Made by a program: the position numbers and the translations under genes
Shown: one piece after another, positions 1-10,975 of the stretch
How positions within the stretch are numbered: position 1 is the stretch's first letter
How the letters are laid out: every line of letters begins with the position of its first letter
Notes under the pieces: model-generated
Seen by the model: the letters and a program-made list of their open reading frames with translations, nothing else
The model's database searches: none
Told to the model about the DNA's origin: nothing
Source of the DNA: Alisma plantago-aquatica
Lineage: Eukaryota; Streptophyta; Magnoliopsida; Alismatales; Alismataceae
NCBI GenBank assembly: GCA_963693085.1
Contig: OY856409.1
Coordinates: 242,573,058 to 242,637,057, forward strand
DNA length: 64,000 nucleotides
Direction: 5' to 3'

Positions 1-2
1 AT

Positions 3-722
3 TTGCTTAGGGCATGTGTCCTTCAGTTTGTAGGAAGTTGGGATCTACACTTGAGCTTAATACAATTTGCTTACAACAATAGTTATCAACACAATATTGA
101 TATGGCACCATATGAAGCATTATATGGTAGATTTTATAGATCTCCATTGTGCTGGTATGAAACAAGAGAATACCAACTTTTGGGTCCTGAATTAGTGCAA
201 TAGACAACTGAGAAGATTAAAGTAATACAACAATAGTTAAAGGCTGCACAGGATAGACATAAGTCATACGCTGATAAACGGCAAAGACCTTTAGAATTTC
301 AAGTTGGAAATAGAGTATATCTCAAAGTCTCACCTTGGAAAGGTATTCTTAGATTTGGGAAAAAGGGTAAGTTAGCTCCTAGATTTATTGGGCCTTATCC
401 AATCACTGAACGGATTGGAAAGGTAGCCTATAAGTTGGAGTTGCCACCTGAACTACATAGATTGCATCCAGTATTCCATATATCCATGTTGAGAAAGTGT
501 CACCCTAATATGGAGTTAGTATTGCAACCTATAAAGGTAGATTTAAATGAAGATATATCCTATGTAGAAGGACCAATGATGATTCTTGATAGGAGAATCA
601 AAAAGTTGAAAACGAAAGACATAATTCTTGTGAAAGTTCTCTGGCATCATCTTGGCGTTGAAGAGGCTGCATGGGAGCTGGAGGAAGAGATGAGGAGGAA
701 GTACCCTTATATTTTCTCTTGA
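3..722 (+). pseudogene. Chromovirus A pol 3' end: integrase C-terminal part plus chromodomain
   Basis: One reading frame runs from the window edge to a TGA at 720-722, broken by two TAG codons at 201 and 234. It begins inside the integrase core (a [19 protein letters not shown] segment), continues through the [19 protein letters not shown] segment typical of chromovirus integrase C-termini, then [14 protein letters not shown], and ends with a chromodomain-like tail ([19 protein letters not shown]). In the family, integrase inserts the cDNA and the chromodomain targets marked chromatin. The frame is closely related to the pol end of element B at 13,184-13,912, so A and B belong to one family. 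The rest of A lies left of the window. The CAA-TAG pair at 198-203 corresponds to TAG-CAG in B, so the two copies broke independently at neighbouring codons. Confidence 0.9.
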
Positions 723-748
723 TGATTTTGGGGACGAAATCCCTGTTT

Positions 749-756
749 GGGGTGGA
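749..756 (+). other. Polypurine-tract-like run of element A
   Basis: A G-rich run (ggggtgga within 749-756) lies just before the TG that opens the LTR at 761. Element B has the same arrangement at 13,938-13,946. In LTR elements this site primes plus-strand DNA synthesis. The run is short and contains a T, so the call rests mostly on position. Confidence 0.5.
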
Positions 757-2183
757 TAATTGTAACATCCCAGACCTGGGTTACACCTTAACCCTAAGAG
801 TTTTGCTTAAGTAAGCCATTTATATTCTTGTATTTATCTTTTGAAAAGTAATTAAGACTAAAGGAGAGTTTATGTTTCAATTTTGGACCTATTTGAATAA
901 TGTTGAAGCAATATTTTCTTGTTTTGGACTAAAGTGCAATTTACCCAATATAAGAGGTTACCTTGCAAAATGTTACATGATAAATGTTACTCAAGTACTA
1001 TAGCATCATAAGAATGAGAATGATGCTAAGGGATGGCTTGTGGAAGCTTAAGTTCCAAGAAGGAGCTTGTTTGAATAATACTTGTGCATTGAATACTAGT
1101 TTTGGTGTAATTTGTAATTTACCCAAAACCTAAGGTTGAATACGTAAAATGCCACCTCAAGAGTGTCCCTACTATCTCTTGGTATCATTTAGAGAAAATA
1201 AAAAGAAACAGGCGTCTTGTTTGAACCATATTTGCGAAATGATATTCTTGATAATAAAATAATCAAGAAATAAACATAATTAAAACCCTAAGTTATTTTG
1301 TAGCAAAATATATATATATTAATTGAAGTGACCATCAATTAAAAAGCTTTGAATGAAATCCTATAATATAATGGTGGCCAAAATACCTTGAGAGGCGCCG
1401 ATATTCTTAAGTAGGTGAAAATATCTACCTATAATTTTAATTGAAAAGTAATGACCACTAAAGTAAAGGTGCTTATGGATAATAATATTTTATTCATTAA
1501 GGAGCTTAAATGGTCAACTATAATTTAGGGATAATTCAAAGGAATTAAAGGAAAAGAAATATAGCTTCAGAGATAAGGAAGTGGAGGGGGCATGTGGCGC
1601 CTAGTAAGGAAGGTTTATGACTTCCCTCCTACCCTCTTTTTCTTACGAATTCAATTATATATACTCAACCATTCCTCTACTAGAAGGCTATTTGCGAACC
1701 ACACTCACTCCTCACTTAGGCCAATGACCATGGAAGCAAAGGAGAAGGAGGAGATCGTTCCCCAAGCTGAAGGTAAGATCCATGGTCATCTTCAACCTTA
1801 GGTTGAAGGCTAAAATCAAATTATAACTCTTCTTTTCTTCTCTCTTCCATCCAATGCTCAACTTGGTAATCTTTTACATCAAAAGGGTTGAGAACGTGCC
1901 TTGGATAATTGGAGGAGCTATCTTCACCATTAAAGACGAAAAGCTTGGAGCTTTGAAGTTACTTTGAAGGCGGGTTATATAACTTGAACCCATTGATATT
2001 ATTATTTGATTTCAATCTTGCAATATATGTTGATATTTCCTTCTTCTCGATTTTTTTTGAGTAATTGATGAATCAATAAATCCATCAGTTGTATGGACAA
2101 TAGAAATGGAGGTCTAAAGATTGATGATGATGACATCATCTTAGCACACACCTCTAGATCAAAAATATCAAACTGTTTCAACT

Positions 2184-2480
2184 ATGTATGGCCAAATGGT
2201 TTCAAACCGTTTAGTATTCAAACGATTTCAACATAACCTAGGCCAAATAGTTTCAAACTGTTTAGTGTTCAAATGGTTTCAACATAACCTAGGCCATATG
2301 GTTTCAAACCATTTTGTGTTCAAATGGTTTCAACATAACCTAGGTCAAATGGTTTCAAACCATTTAGTGTTCAAATGGTTTCAACATAACCTAGGTCAAA
2401 CAGTTTCAAACCGTTTAGTGTTCAAATAGTTTCAAAATAATCTAGGCCAAATAGTTTCAAACCATTTACATTTCAAACAG
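2184..2480 (+). repeat. 51-bp tandem repeat inside LTR A
   Basis: About five to six head-to-tail copies of a 51-bp unit. Each holds 'gtttcaaaccgtttag', 'tgttcaaatggtttcaa' and 'cataacctaggcc'. Because 51 is a multiple of 3, the array keeps one frame open and yields a 17-residue repeated peptide, which I regard as an artefact. B's LTR does not have this array at the corresponding place. Confidence 0.9.
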
Positions 2481-2525
2481 TTTCAACCCAATCTAGTCCA
2501 AACGGTTTCAAACCGTTTAGAGGTT

Positions 2526-2850
2526 CCAAACCGTTTGAAGGTCAAAAGGATCTCAAGACCGTTTGAAGGTCAAAAGGATGTCAAGACCATTTGAAGGTCA
2601 AAGGGATCTCAATACCGTTTGAAGGTCAAAGGGGTCTCAAGACCGTTTGAAGGTCAAAGGGGTCTCAAGACCGTTTGAAGGTCAAAAGGGTCTCAAGACC
2701 GTTTGAAGGTCAAAGGGGTCTCAAGACCGTTTGAAGGTCAAAGGGGTCTCAAGACCGTTTGAATGTCAAAGGGGTCTCAAGACTGTTTGAAGGTCAATGG
2801 GGTCTCAAGACCGTTTTAAGGTTAAAGGGTTTTCAAGATCATTTGAAGAT
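2526..2850 (+). repeat. 28-bp tandem repeat inside LTR A
   Basis: Roughly eleven copies of a 28-bp unit combining 'gaccgtttgaaggtcaaa' with 'ggggtctcaa'. Copies differ by one or two bases. The unit uses the same GGTCTCAAGACC building block that is scattered through B's LTRs, but here it has been amplified into a regular array. Confidence 0.92.
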
Positions 2851-5524
2851 TAAATAATCTCAAACCGTTTAGAGACCAAATAGTCTCAACACCATGTAAG
2901 GTCAAACAAACCTATGAGTGTTTGTAAAGTGTCTCAAGGTTGATTACAATGGAAATACCTCTAAAGTACTTAGGTGAATAGTACACTTAAAGTGATTATC
3001 ATTTGATGCCTATGAAAGTAATAAAATCAATTCACTATGATAAGCATAGGTGCATGTACTTTAGTGAAAGGTTGAGCCAACTTAATAAAGTGTGAAATAA
3101 TCAACATCCTAGATAGGATGAGAGTGAAATTCATACTTGTGTAATAAACATGTAATGTGTATACATTGATACTTTTAATAAGTGTAGAGTATGAATTAGG
3201 GTTTGATCTTTGATAATGTGATCATGAAACCCTAATTGATAAAGAATGGGAAACCCTAACCCTAATGAGGGAATAGTGGTGTTACCCTTGTATTGCATAG
3301 TGTTGATATGTAATTGATATGGTTGTTATCAAGTATACTAACCATGCAAGTATCAGGAGTTGATGAGCATAGCCAGGTATGAGCTATGATGTTTAATGTG
3401 CCTTGTAAGCTATGTGAGATGCTTGTGTAACAAATATCAAGTATACCTTGGTCAAATGACCTGGAGGTAATAGTTACCTGATAAGTGATAATAATGTTCA
3501 ATGATGAACTAAGGGTTTTTAATACCCAGATCCAGTAAACATGATGATGATATTGTTGAGGGATGAGAATTCCCAGTAATGAGATAAGGGATTGAGATCC
3601 CAATGTTTTATAAAGTTTTGAAAAGTACTTGATATATGTATTACACTTTTCTTTGTAGCATTTCTCATAATAATACATGTTTGAGAACTTGGCTGATGCT
3701 AAAAGAATATGGTAATGCACTTAATTAATCAAGTGAAATCTTATCATGTAGAGCACTGGCCATAGATCCATCATCGTCAGTAGCTGGTGATGGTGAAACA
3801 TGTTTTCCCATGGGATCTCCTGGAGGGAATATTTTTGAATATGTGGGGGTAATGGGCACGAATATCCTTACGCCCTAATGTGGGGTTGACGTGAGAAAAC
3901 ACGAGATCTCTCAATCCTTCATTATATGTGTCGGGATGGATGTATCACAAATCTCCTGAGGATGTTTAATGCCGGATCGATGTGAGATAAACATGAAATC
4001 TCTCGATTGCGAAGAGGGTGCAACCGCTGCTGTAGCTCTATAGTGAAGTTGCTAGTATACCCTGGAAAGCTATTTAGCAGAGACCCGAGATGTCCTGCAT
4101 GTGGTCTCGCACTGACCGAGACGGATGATGTAACATCCCTGACCTGAGTTATGCTTTAACCCTAGATGTTTTTCTTAATAAAGTTAATTATATTCTTGCT
4201 CTTATCTCTTTAAGTGTAATTAAGGCTCAAGAGGAACTTGTGTTTCAATTTTAGTCCTTTTTGAATAATGTTTAAACACAGTTTTGCTTGTTTTGTACTA
4301 AAGTGCAAATTACCCAAGTTGAGGGGTTAACTTGGAAATGTTACATGATAAATGTTCCTCAAGTGTTGAAGCATCATAAGAATAAGAATGATGCAGAGGT
4401 ATGGCTTGTGATAGCCTAAGCACCAAGAAAGAGCTTGTTAAGCAATGTTTGTGCATTAAAACCTAGCCTTGGTGTAATGTGCAAATTACCCAAAATCTAG
4501 GGTTCAATATGCAAAATACCACTTCTAGAGAGTCCCTCATGATTCTTGGCATCATGTAAAGAAAAAAAAATGAGAAGGGCGTCTCATATGAATCACTTTG
4601 AAGGAGAGAGAATCTTGATATTAAAATAATCAAGATTTAAGTATAATTGGAAACATAATTCAATTTAATGCAAAAATAAATATATTAATTGAAGTGCTCT
4701 TCAACCAAATATGTGAAGGTTGAAATTACATTAGTGTTGAAGTCCTTGTGCCTTGCAAAGGAAACGAAATATCCTAAGTGAGTGGAGAGCCCACTCACAT
4801 TAGTTAACTAAAAAGTAATATCCACTAAATATGGGATATTAGTATTATATGAATTAAGGTGCTTAATTGATTTTCCTTTAATTCATGGATAATGAAGAGG
4901 AATTAAAGGAAAAAGAAGGTGTATTCCTATGCAAGGAAGTGAGGGGGATAAGAGGCATCAAGTTGGGAAGTTGAAGTATTATTATAAAACATTGTCTCTC
5001 TTGAAATTCCTTTATATACACTTCATTTCCCAATCAACCAAAGACTCGTTTTTGGATTTTCTTTCTCTCCTTGATTTGGATGAGCACAAGGGATCTTAGG
5101 AGCAATAGGAGGACGAAATCCAACCTGTAGGTAAGCTCCTTAATCATCTTCAACCTTGATTTCATGGTGGAAATAGAAAATCAATGCTTGATTTCTTCTT
5201 TTCTCCATGCAATCTTCAATCCTAGCCATTTCTTTTCACTCAAAAGCTTGAGGAAGGACCTTGGGAGGTTGTGAAAGCTTCATTCACCATTGAGGACGTG
5301 AAGCTTGAATCTTGGATTCAGTTTTGAAGGTGGGTTATATAACTTGAACCCTTAAATGTTATTACTACAATAAATTTTTCATCATTTGTTGATTGTTTTG
5401 TTCTTCTTGAAATTCCTTTGATCAATTGATGAAATTACCATAAGAATGGCAGTAGTTTTTGAAGGATCAAAGATGGATGATGATGAAATCATCCTAAGCA
5501 CACACTTTAACAAAGATCTACTGC

Positions 5525-6440
5525 AAACAATTTCAATGACTTGAGACCAATCTCAAGACCATTTGGGATCAAACGGTCTCAAGACATTTGGGATCAAACG
5601 GTCTCAGACCATTTGGAGGTTAAGTGCTGATGTTGTTGGATATTGATCCATTGGATTTAATTGATTTGATCTTAAAGGTTCCAAGTGTGGAAGATCTACC
5701 AATTGCAAACCCTAATCGGTTGAATTGATTCAAACCTTAGTTGAGGAAATCGGTTTTGAGGAGGTTTGAGGTCAAACGGTCTCAAGACTGTTTGGAGGTC
5801 AATGGTGGATTGTGGTGGATGGTTGAAGATGTAAGGGCTATTATTTGATGTACCTTCAATAGTTCAATTGATTGATGATTCAATATGATCAACCCTAAAT
5901 CGCTTTGATGTTGGAAGTCTAATTGGTGCATTCGGTTTCAAGGTGGTTTGGACCAAATGGTCTTGAGACCGTTTGAGTCCAAACTGTCTTGAGACTGTTT
6001 GGGATTAAACGTTCCTCAGATCGTTTGGTGAGAAAACGATCCCAAACCATTTTGAATTGTCCAATCAGTTTCAATAAGAGATACTCAATCGATTTCAATG
6101 TTAAGATGCTCATTCGGTTTCAAACCATTTGGAGTTAATATTATATTTAATTCTAACGGTCTCAAACCATTTAAGGAACTTGAGGTCAAGACCGTTTGAG
6201 GGTCTAACGGTCTTAAGACTAATTGAAGGTCTTGGGACTAAGACCGTTTAAGGCCTAACGGTCTTCAAGACCATTTGAAGGTTGAAGTAATTCAAGACCG
6301 TTTGAGGATTTAGGTGCTTCGAGACCGTTTGAAGGTCATGTGAAACCAAGACCATTTGAAGGCCAAGGAGGTCAAAACCATTTGAAGGATATGTGACACC
6401 AAGACCGTTTGAAGGTCAAAACTGTTAGAAGGTTCAAAAG
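5525..6440 (+). repeat. Array of palindromic AACGGTCTCAAGACCGTTT-type motifs, 5' LTR of B
   Basis: The zone is full of 'aaacggtctcaagaccgttt' and its degenerate forms. The two 9-base arms (aaacggtct, agaccgttt) are perfect reverse complements around a 2-base centre. Related half-sites (gaccgtttgaagg, cggtttcaaaccgtttgg) recur every few tens of bases. Several copies here read ACCATTT where the 3' LTR reads ACCGTTT, the pattern expected from CpG deamination. Confidence 0.85.
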
Positions 6441-6833
6441 TAACAAAACCTTTTGGAGATCTATTAATCTCAAAGCTATGAAAGATTAATTAACCCTATG
6501 ATGGTTTATGAAGTTATCAAAGGTAGTTATAATGGTTGTACCTTTAAAGTACTAGGGTGATTAGTACTTTTGAAAGGTTAACCTTGGATGCTTAAGGAAG
6601 CAATATTTCAACACACTAAACTAACCCTAAGTGTGTATACTTAAATAAGGAGTTGACCTAATCTAATCAAGATTGAAGTAATTAACATCCTAGAGAAGAT
6701 GAGAGAGACAGGAATTCCTACATGAATGATAATCATGTAGTGATTTAGCCTCAACACTTTCAACATGAATAAAATGTGTAATTTGGTTAAAATCCTTAAT
6801 AGAGAGATCATGAAACCCTAATTAAGAAGATTG

Positions 6834-7275
6834 ATGAACCCTAACCCTAAACAAGGGCAATGATAGGTGAAACCATAATCTAAGGTAATGATGAAACCCT
6901 AATTGAGGGTGATGTCATATGAAACTCTAATTGAGGGTGATGTCATATGAAACCCTAATCAAGGGTAATGTCATATGAGACCCTAATACAGAGATGTAAT
7001 GTGAAACCCTAATCAAGGGTAATGTCATATGAGACCCTAATACAGAGATGTAATGTGAAACCCTAATCAAGGGTGATGTCAAGTGAAAACCTAATGCAAT
7101 GATGTGATGTGAAACTCTAACCCAAAGTGATGCTATGTAAGGATATGTGACACCTTGATATGAAATCTTAACCCTGATATAGGGAAAAGGTATGTGAAGC
7201 CCTAATCTGGAGTTATAGTGTATGAAACCCTAATCTTGGGCAATATAATGATAAACCATAACCCTAAATTGGGTA
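6834..7275 (+). repeat. Alternating 28/26-bp repeat with AAACCCTAA core, 5' LTR of B
   Basis: Units start 'gaaaccctaat' at 6,893, 6,921, 6,949, 7,003 and 7,057, with 'gagaccctaat' at 6,977 and 7,031. This gives spacings of 28, 28, 28, 26, 28 and 26 bp. Flanks hold 'gaaccctaaccctaaac', resembling the plant telomere repeat CCCTAAA. The same zone recurs in the 3' LTR at 19,193-19,630. Confidence 0.85.
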
Positions 7276-9210
7276 ATGGTATGACTATTCCTAATTGGCA
7301 TGAATTGGGAAATCCTAACTCTAATAAAGAAATAGTGATGCTACTCTTACAATGCATAGTGTTGATATGTAATTGATATGACTTTTATCATTTGCACTAA
7401 TCATGCAGGTGTCATGAGATGTTGGACATAGCCATGTATGAGCTATGGTATTTTATTAACAAAATTGTTTTATGGGCTTTGTGTGCTATAATATGCTTTG
7501 TTGCCTAATAAGAGGTGAAAAAAGATTAATGGGCTTTAAGAGCCATGTGAAATGCCTGCATTGCAAATATTATGTTGACCTTGGACAGATGACCTGAAGG
7601 CATTAAGTTACCTGATAAGTGGTAACAAGTGTTTTGATGAATTGAGGGTTTGAATACCCATATTCCATAATCATGCTGATGAGATGTTAAGGGATGAGAA
7701 TGCCCTGATGTGACAAGGGATTGAGATCCTAATGTTTAATAAAGCTTTGAAAAGAACTTGATAGAAGTAGTACTTATTCTTTGTAGCAATTGTTTAAATG
7801 ATTTATATTTGAAAACATGATTGATGCTAAAAGAATATGATAAAGTACTTAATTAATCAAGTGAAATGGTATCATGTAGAGCCCTGAACATAGATCCATC
7901 ATCGTCAGTAATTGGTGATGGTGAAATAGGTTTTCCTTCGAGAACTCCTGGAGGGCATACTTTTGAGTATGTGGGGGTTATGGGCGCGAATATCCTTACG
8001 CCCTAATGGAGGAATTGATGTGAGGTAAACATTAAATCTCTCAATCCTTCATTATATATGATGGGATGGATGTATCACTAACCTCCCAATGCTGGGATGG
8101 ATGTATCCCTAATCTCCCGGTAATGTTAATGCCGAATTGATGTGACATAAATATAATATCTCTCCATTGCGAAGAGAGTACATGATGCCACTGTAACTCT
8201 AATAGTGAAGTTTCCAGTAAACCTTGGAAAGCTATTTAGCAGAGACACAAGATGTCCTGCATTTGGTCCTCAAACTGACTTTGGAAGATGAGGTCATGGA
8301 AATCCGGCTCTTCTATTGACCCGTGTATGGTACCAATTTCAATTTCGCAATGGTCGGTTGGATTATGAGCGGTATAACTCATCTCCGCAGGGCTTAAGGA
8401 TGTTTGTAAAATGTAATCAGCCGTGTAGCATATTTGTTTAAGGTTGAAATACGAGAATCAATGGTTGATGTTACATTGCTTAGTATATCTTAGTTGGATA
8501 AATGCTATACATGTTCTTCATAATCCTTATTGGATAAATGACATATTGCTTTTCCAAGTTACAAGCTGAAATACTTTGAAGAAGAACATTGCTCTAATAT
8601 GCTTAGATAATTGATTTATGTGCTGCTAAATACTTATAATTATTCTTCTCAATTTTAATTCCATTAAATTGCAATAATAATATTTCTGGCAGAGAGTTAT
8701 ATCTCTCGATGGGACAGTTTCAATTGTCTCACCCCCGTGTGATCCAACTTTTTGGGTAGACACAGAAGAATAAGTAGAAACTTTACAGCGGGTGAACAAC
8801 AACAACAACAGCAGGGACAACAATGACACCCAGGTGGAGACACTGGCTGTCATGTTTGTAAATAGAGTCCTATGTGTCGTCTCTGTACTCTCAGGTCCTC
8901 GGAGTAATAGTCAGTACTTTTAATGAATTGATCTAAGATTTTGGCTTGATGTATCAATGTTTTTATGCTGCCTATGTACAGTTTTAATAGGGCAGTTGAT
9001 GCTTGTAATCCTCGTGAAGGAATGGTACACGAGATGTACTAGTGAACCGGAATGTAATTGAATTACTTTGGTTCTTTATGAAAGAGTTTTCCAGTATATG
9101 GATCTCTTGTAAAAAGTTTTATTTTTTATTGATTTTCAGTAAATCCACTACAAACGATCGCTTCCACTTAATTAAATCATGTTTTTGTAAGTTGGATGCC
9201 AGAAATTGGT

Positions 9211-9220
9211 TGGTATCAGA
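9211..9220 (+). other. Primer binding site of element B (initiator Met-tRNA type)
   Basis: TGGTATCAGA lies a few bases past the 5' LTR end. It matches the usual plant PBS complementary to the 3' end of initiator methionine tRNA (TGGTATCAGAGC), although the bases after position ten (TCTC) differ. Confidence 0.8.
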
Positions 9221-9338
9221 TCTCTAGGTTCGTTGAGTCTACAGAGACATAGGATTAAGTCGTTGAGTCTGTTCTAGTGTCTTCCAATTTATCTGATAGT
9301 GACTTCTTCTCATATAGGTGGAGAAGAAAAACTTGAAG

Positions 9339-10434
9339 ATGGCTAGATCACACGAAGAACACGCTGCTGAGAGCAGTGTTGCTGCACCAGGAGGAGGCGC
9401 AAGGGACCAAACTAGGGAAGAACTGTCACCTGAACATCCCCAGTATGACCCAGCCATGATAGAGAACCCAACCCTCCATGATCTATTTGGGCAGTACATG
9501 GAAACCGTGACGCATATGGAAGATAGAATGCCACCATATGTGCCAAGGGAACCATCTCACCATGAAGGACAGGGCACTGGCAAGACTTTTGAACGACTTC
9601 ACTGGGTTGGAGCCACAGAATATGCTGGAAAAACTGACCCAACAGATGCGGAAATGTGGCTGACTGAGCTAGAGAAGGCCTTCAGAATCCTTAATATCCT
9701 AGAAGAAGAGAAGGTTAGACATGCGGTATACCTTCTGAAAGGGAGTGCTGGTCACTGGTGGACCATAGAAGAGGGCAAAAGCCCAGGTGTTGAGATCGGA
9801 TGGGAAGTATTCCAACGAGAATTCATCAGTAGATATTTCCCTAAGACATTTTTAGATGAGAAGATCTCTCAGTTTGAGAGGTTAATACAAGGACCAATGA
9901 ACATTAGCGATTACAAAGCTAAGTTCATGGAGCTTTTGCGGTTCTGTCTGCATATGGCAGCTACTGATAAAGAAAGGATTCGACGTTTTTGAGAAGGGGC
10001 TGAACGCTGATTTGACCACTCTTGTGTCTGGCTTGGAGAACATGGAGAGGGTTGCCACTTTTGTGGAGTCCGTTAGACGGATAGAGAGGTTGGTGACTGA
10101 GAAGCGACTGACTAAAAGTAAGAAGGTGTATACTCAATTCCAAGGACAAGGGTACAAACGTTTCAAGAAACTGAGATTTTCTGCACCAATAGCACCACCA
10201 AGGTTTAATACCCAGACACAATGGACATCGAATAGGGGTAGAGGTCGTAGTGTACCACTAGAAGGAGCCCACAACTCAACATTAGTATCGGTAATAGGAC
10301 CACCCAGACCACAATTAGGGAACATAGGTTGTTTTATATGGCAAAAGATGGGGCATTTGATGAAAGATTGTCGAGCTAGAGAAGCAAGTGTGACTCAACC
10401 TCAGAGGCAGAGTCAGCAAGGCTCTCAGAGGTGA
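9339..10434 (+). pseudogene. gag: Element B gag (capsid and zinc knuckle), frameshifted
   Basis: I take the start at the ATG at 9,339 (MARSHEEHAAES), 135 bp after the LTR; the frame is open upstream without a better ATG. The capsid core shows GHWWTIEEGKSPG, WEVFQREFISRYFPKTF and MNISDYKAKFMELLRFC. At about 9,989 the T run in cgacgtttttgag holds one base too many, and the frame ends in TGA at 9,990. The continuation (KGLNADLTTLVSGLENMER) lies in the next frame up to a TGA at 10,432. The zinc knuckle near 10,330 reads CFIWQKMGHLMKDC, so the second cysteine of the CCHC box is tryptophan. The gene should make the particle shell but cannot here. It is followed directly by protease. Confidence 0.88.
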
Positions 10435-10975
10435 CAGTTTCCAAGTGGCGCTAGAGGACGTGGACAAGCATCCCAAGCTGGTTCGACGACACCTAATAAT
10501 CGAGCACAGGGTCAAAAGCAAGCAACGACAAGATTCTATGCGATGAATAAACCCGAAGCAATAGTCAACCCTTGAGTTTTGATAGGTCAGATGGAACTAT
10601 TTCATTCTGATATGTCTTCATCCTGCTTCGTATCTGTTTTAATTGATCCGGGTGCTACACATTCTTTTATTACTCGAAGAGTGATTCATGACTGTAACAT
10701 GATTGTCAGTCATAGAGCAGACAGTCTGTTATTAGAAACCCCTTTGTTGGGATCTGCAGTGCTATGGGAGGTGTGTTCTCCCTGCACTTTCTTTTTCTGA
10801 ACATCACATTCAGGTGGATCTTATACCACTTGAGATGCATGGGTTCCATATAATTCTTGGGATAGATACTCTAGAAAAGTATAAGGTTGTCTTGGATTGT
10901 GAGTCCAAGCAAGTTGTGTTCACAGATAATAGTGACACATGCATCTTTCAGGGTGATAGAAAGATTCTTCCAACG
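10435..10975 (+). pseudogene. Element B aspartic protease
   Basis: The frame of the distal gag part continues past the TGA at 10,432 and another at 10,573. It then shows FVSVLIDPGATHSFITRR, the active-site segment of chromovirus proteases (DPGATHSF is normal in this group). Near 10,800 a TGA ends this frame, and the C-terminal part (FHIILGIDTLEKYKVVLDC, the conserved hydrophobic-G-D segment) continues in the frame starting at 10,814. So one frameshift and two stops break it. The enzyme would process the Gag-Pol polyprotein. Confidence 0.82.

Larger units (their letters stand above)
761..4128 (+). mobile_element. Chromovirus A 3' LTR, first segment (split by element B)
   Basis: The segment starts with TGTAACATCC directly after the pol end and purine run of A. 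It aligns over its length with the 5' LTR of element B (4,129 onward): same start, same TTGAAAGGCGGGTTATATAA-type block near 1,965, same block with an AAACCCTAACCCTAA motif near 3,250, and same 'gcaatgcc/catcatcgtcag' block near 3,770. It stops at 4,128, where B begins, and resumes at 21,556. No gene is present. The open frames at 1,592-1,801 and 3,262-3,720 (minus) are chance frames in LTR sequence. Confidence 0.88.
4129..9203 (+). repeat. Element B 5' LTR (~5.07 kb)
   Basis: It starts TGTAACATCC and ends near GGATGCCAGA just before the PBS. The 3' copy ends GGATGCCACA, so either 9,201 or 9,203 may be the true end. It contains a palindromic repeat zone (5,525-6,440), a telomere-like repeat zone (6,834-7,275), a 'gggcg...cgccc' inverted pair at 7,982-8,003 and no credible gene. 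At about 5 kb it is longer than the internal region (about 4.75 kb). Confidence 0.9.

Noticed and set aside
1592..1801. Small open frame in LTR A starting MWRLVRK
   Set aside because: No counterpart stays open in the LTRs of B and no motif is present.
2184..2429. Open frame with a 17-residue repeated peptide
   Set aside because: It arises from the 51-bp tandem array (51 is divisible by 3) in an LTR. The peptide follows the DNA repeat, with no independent coding sign.
2526..2850. Regular short repeats resembling a CRISPR array
   Set aside because: Units are contiguous without unique spacers and lie in a plant LTR.
3262..3720. 152-codon minus-strand open frame
   Set aside because: It lies inside LTR A, lacks a recognisable domain and is not kept open in the LTRs of B.
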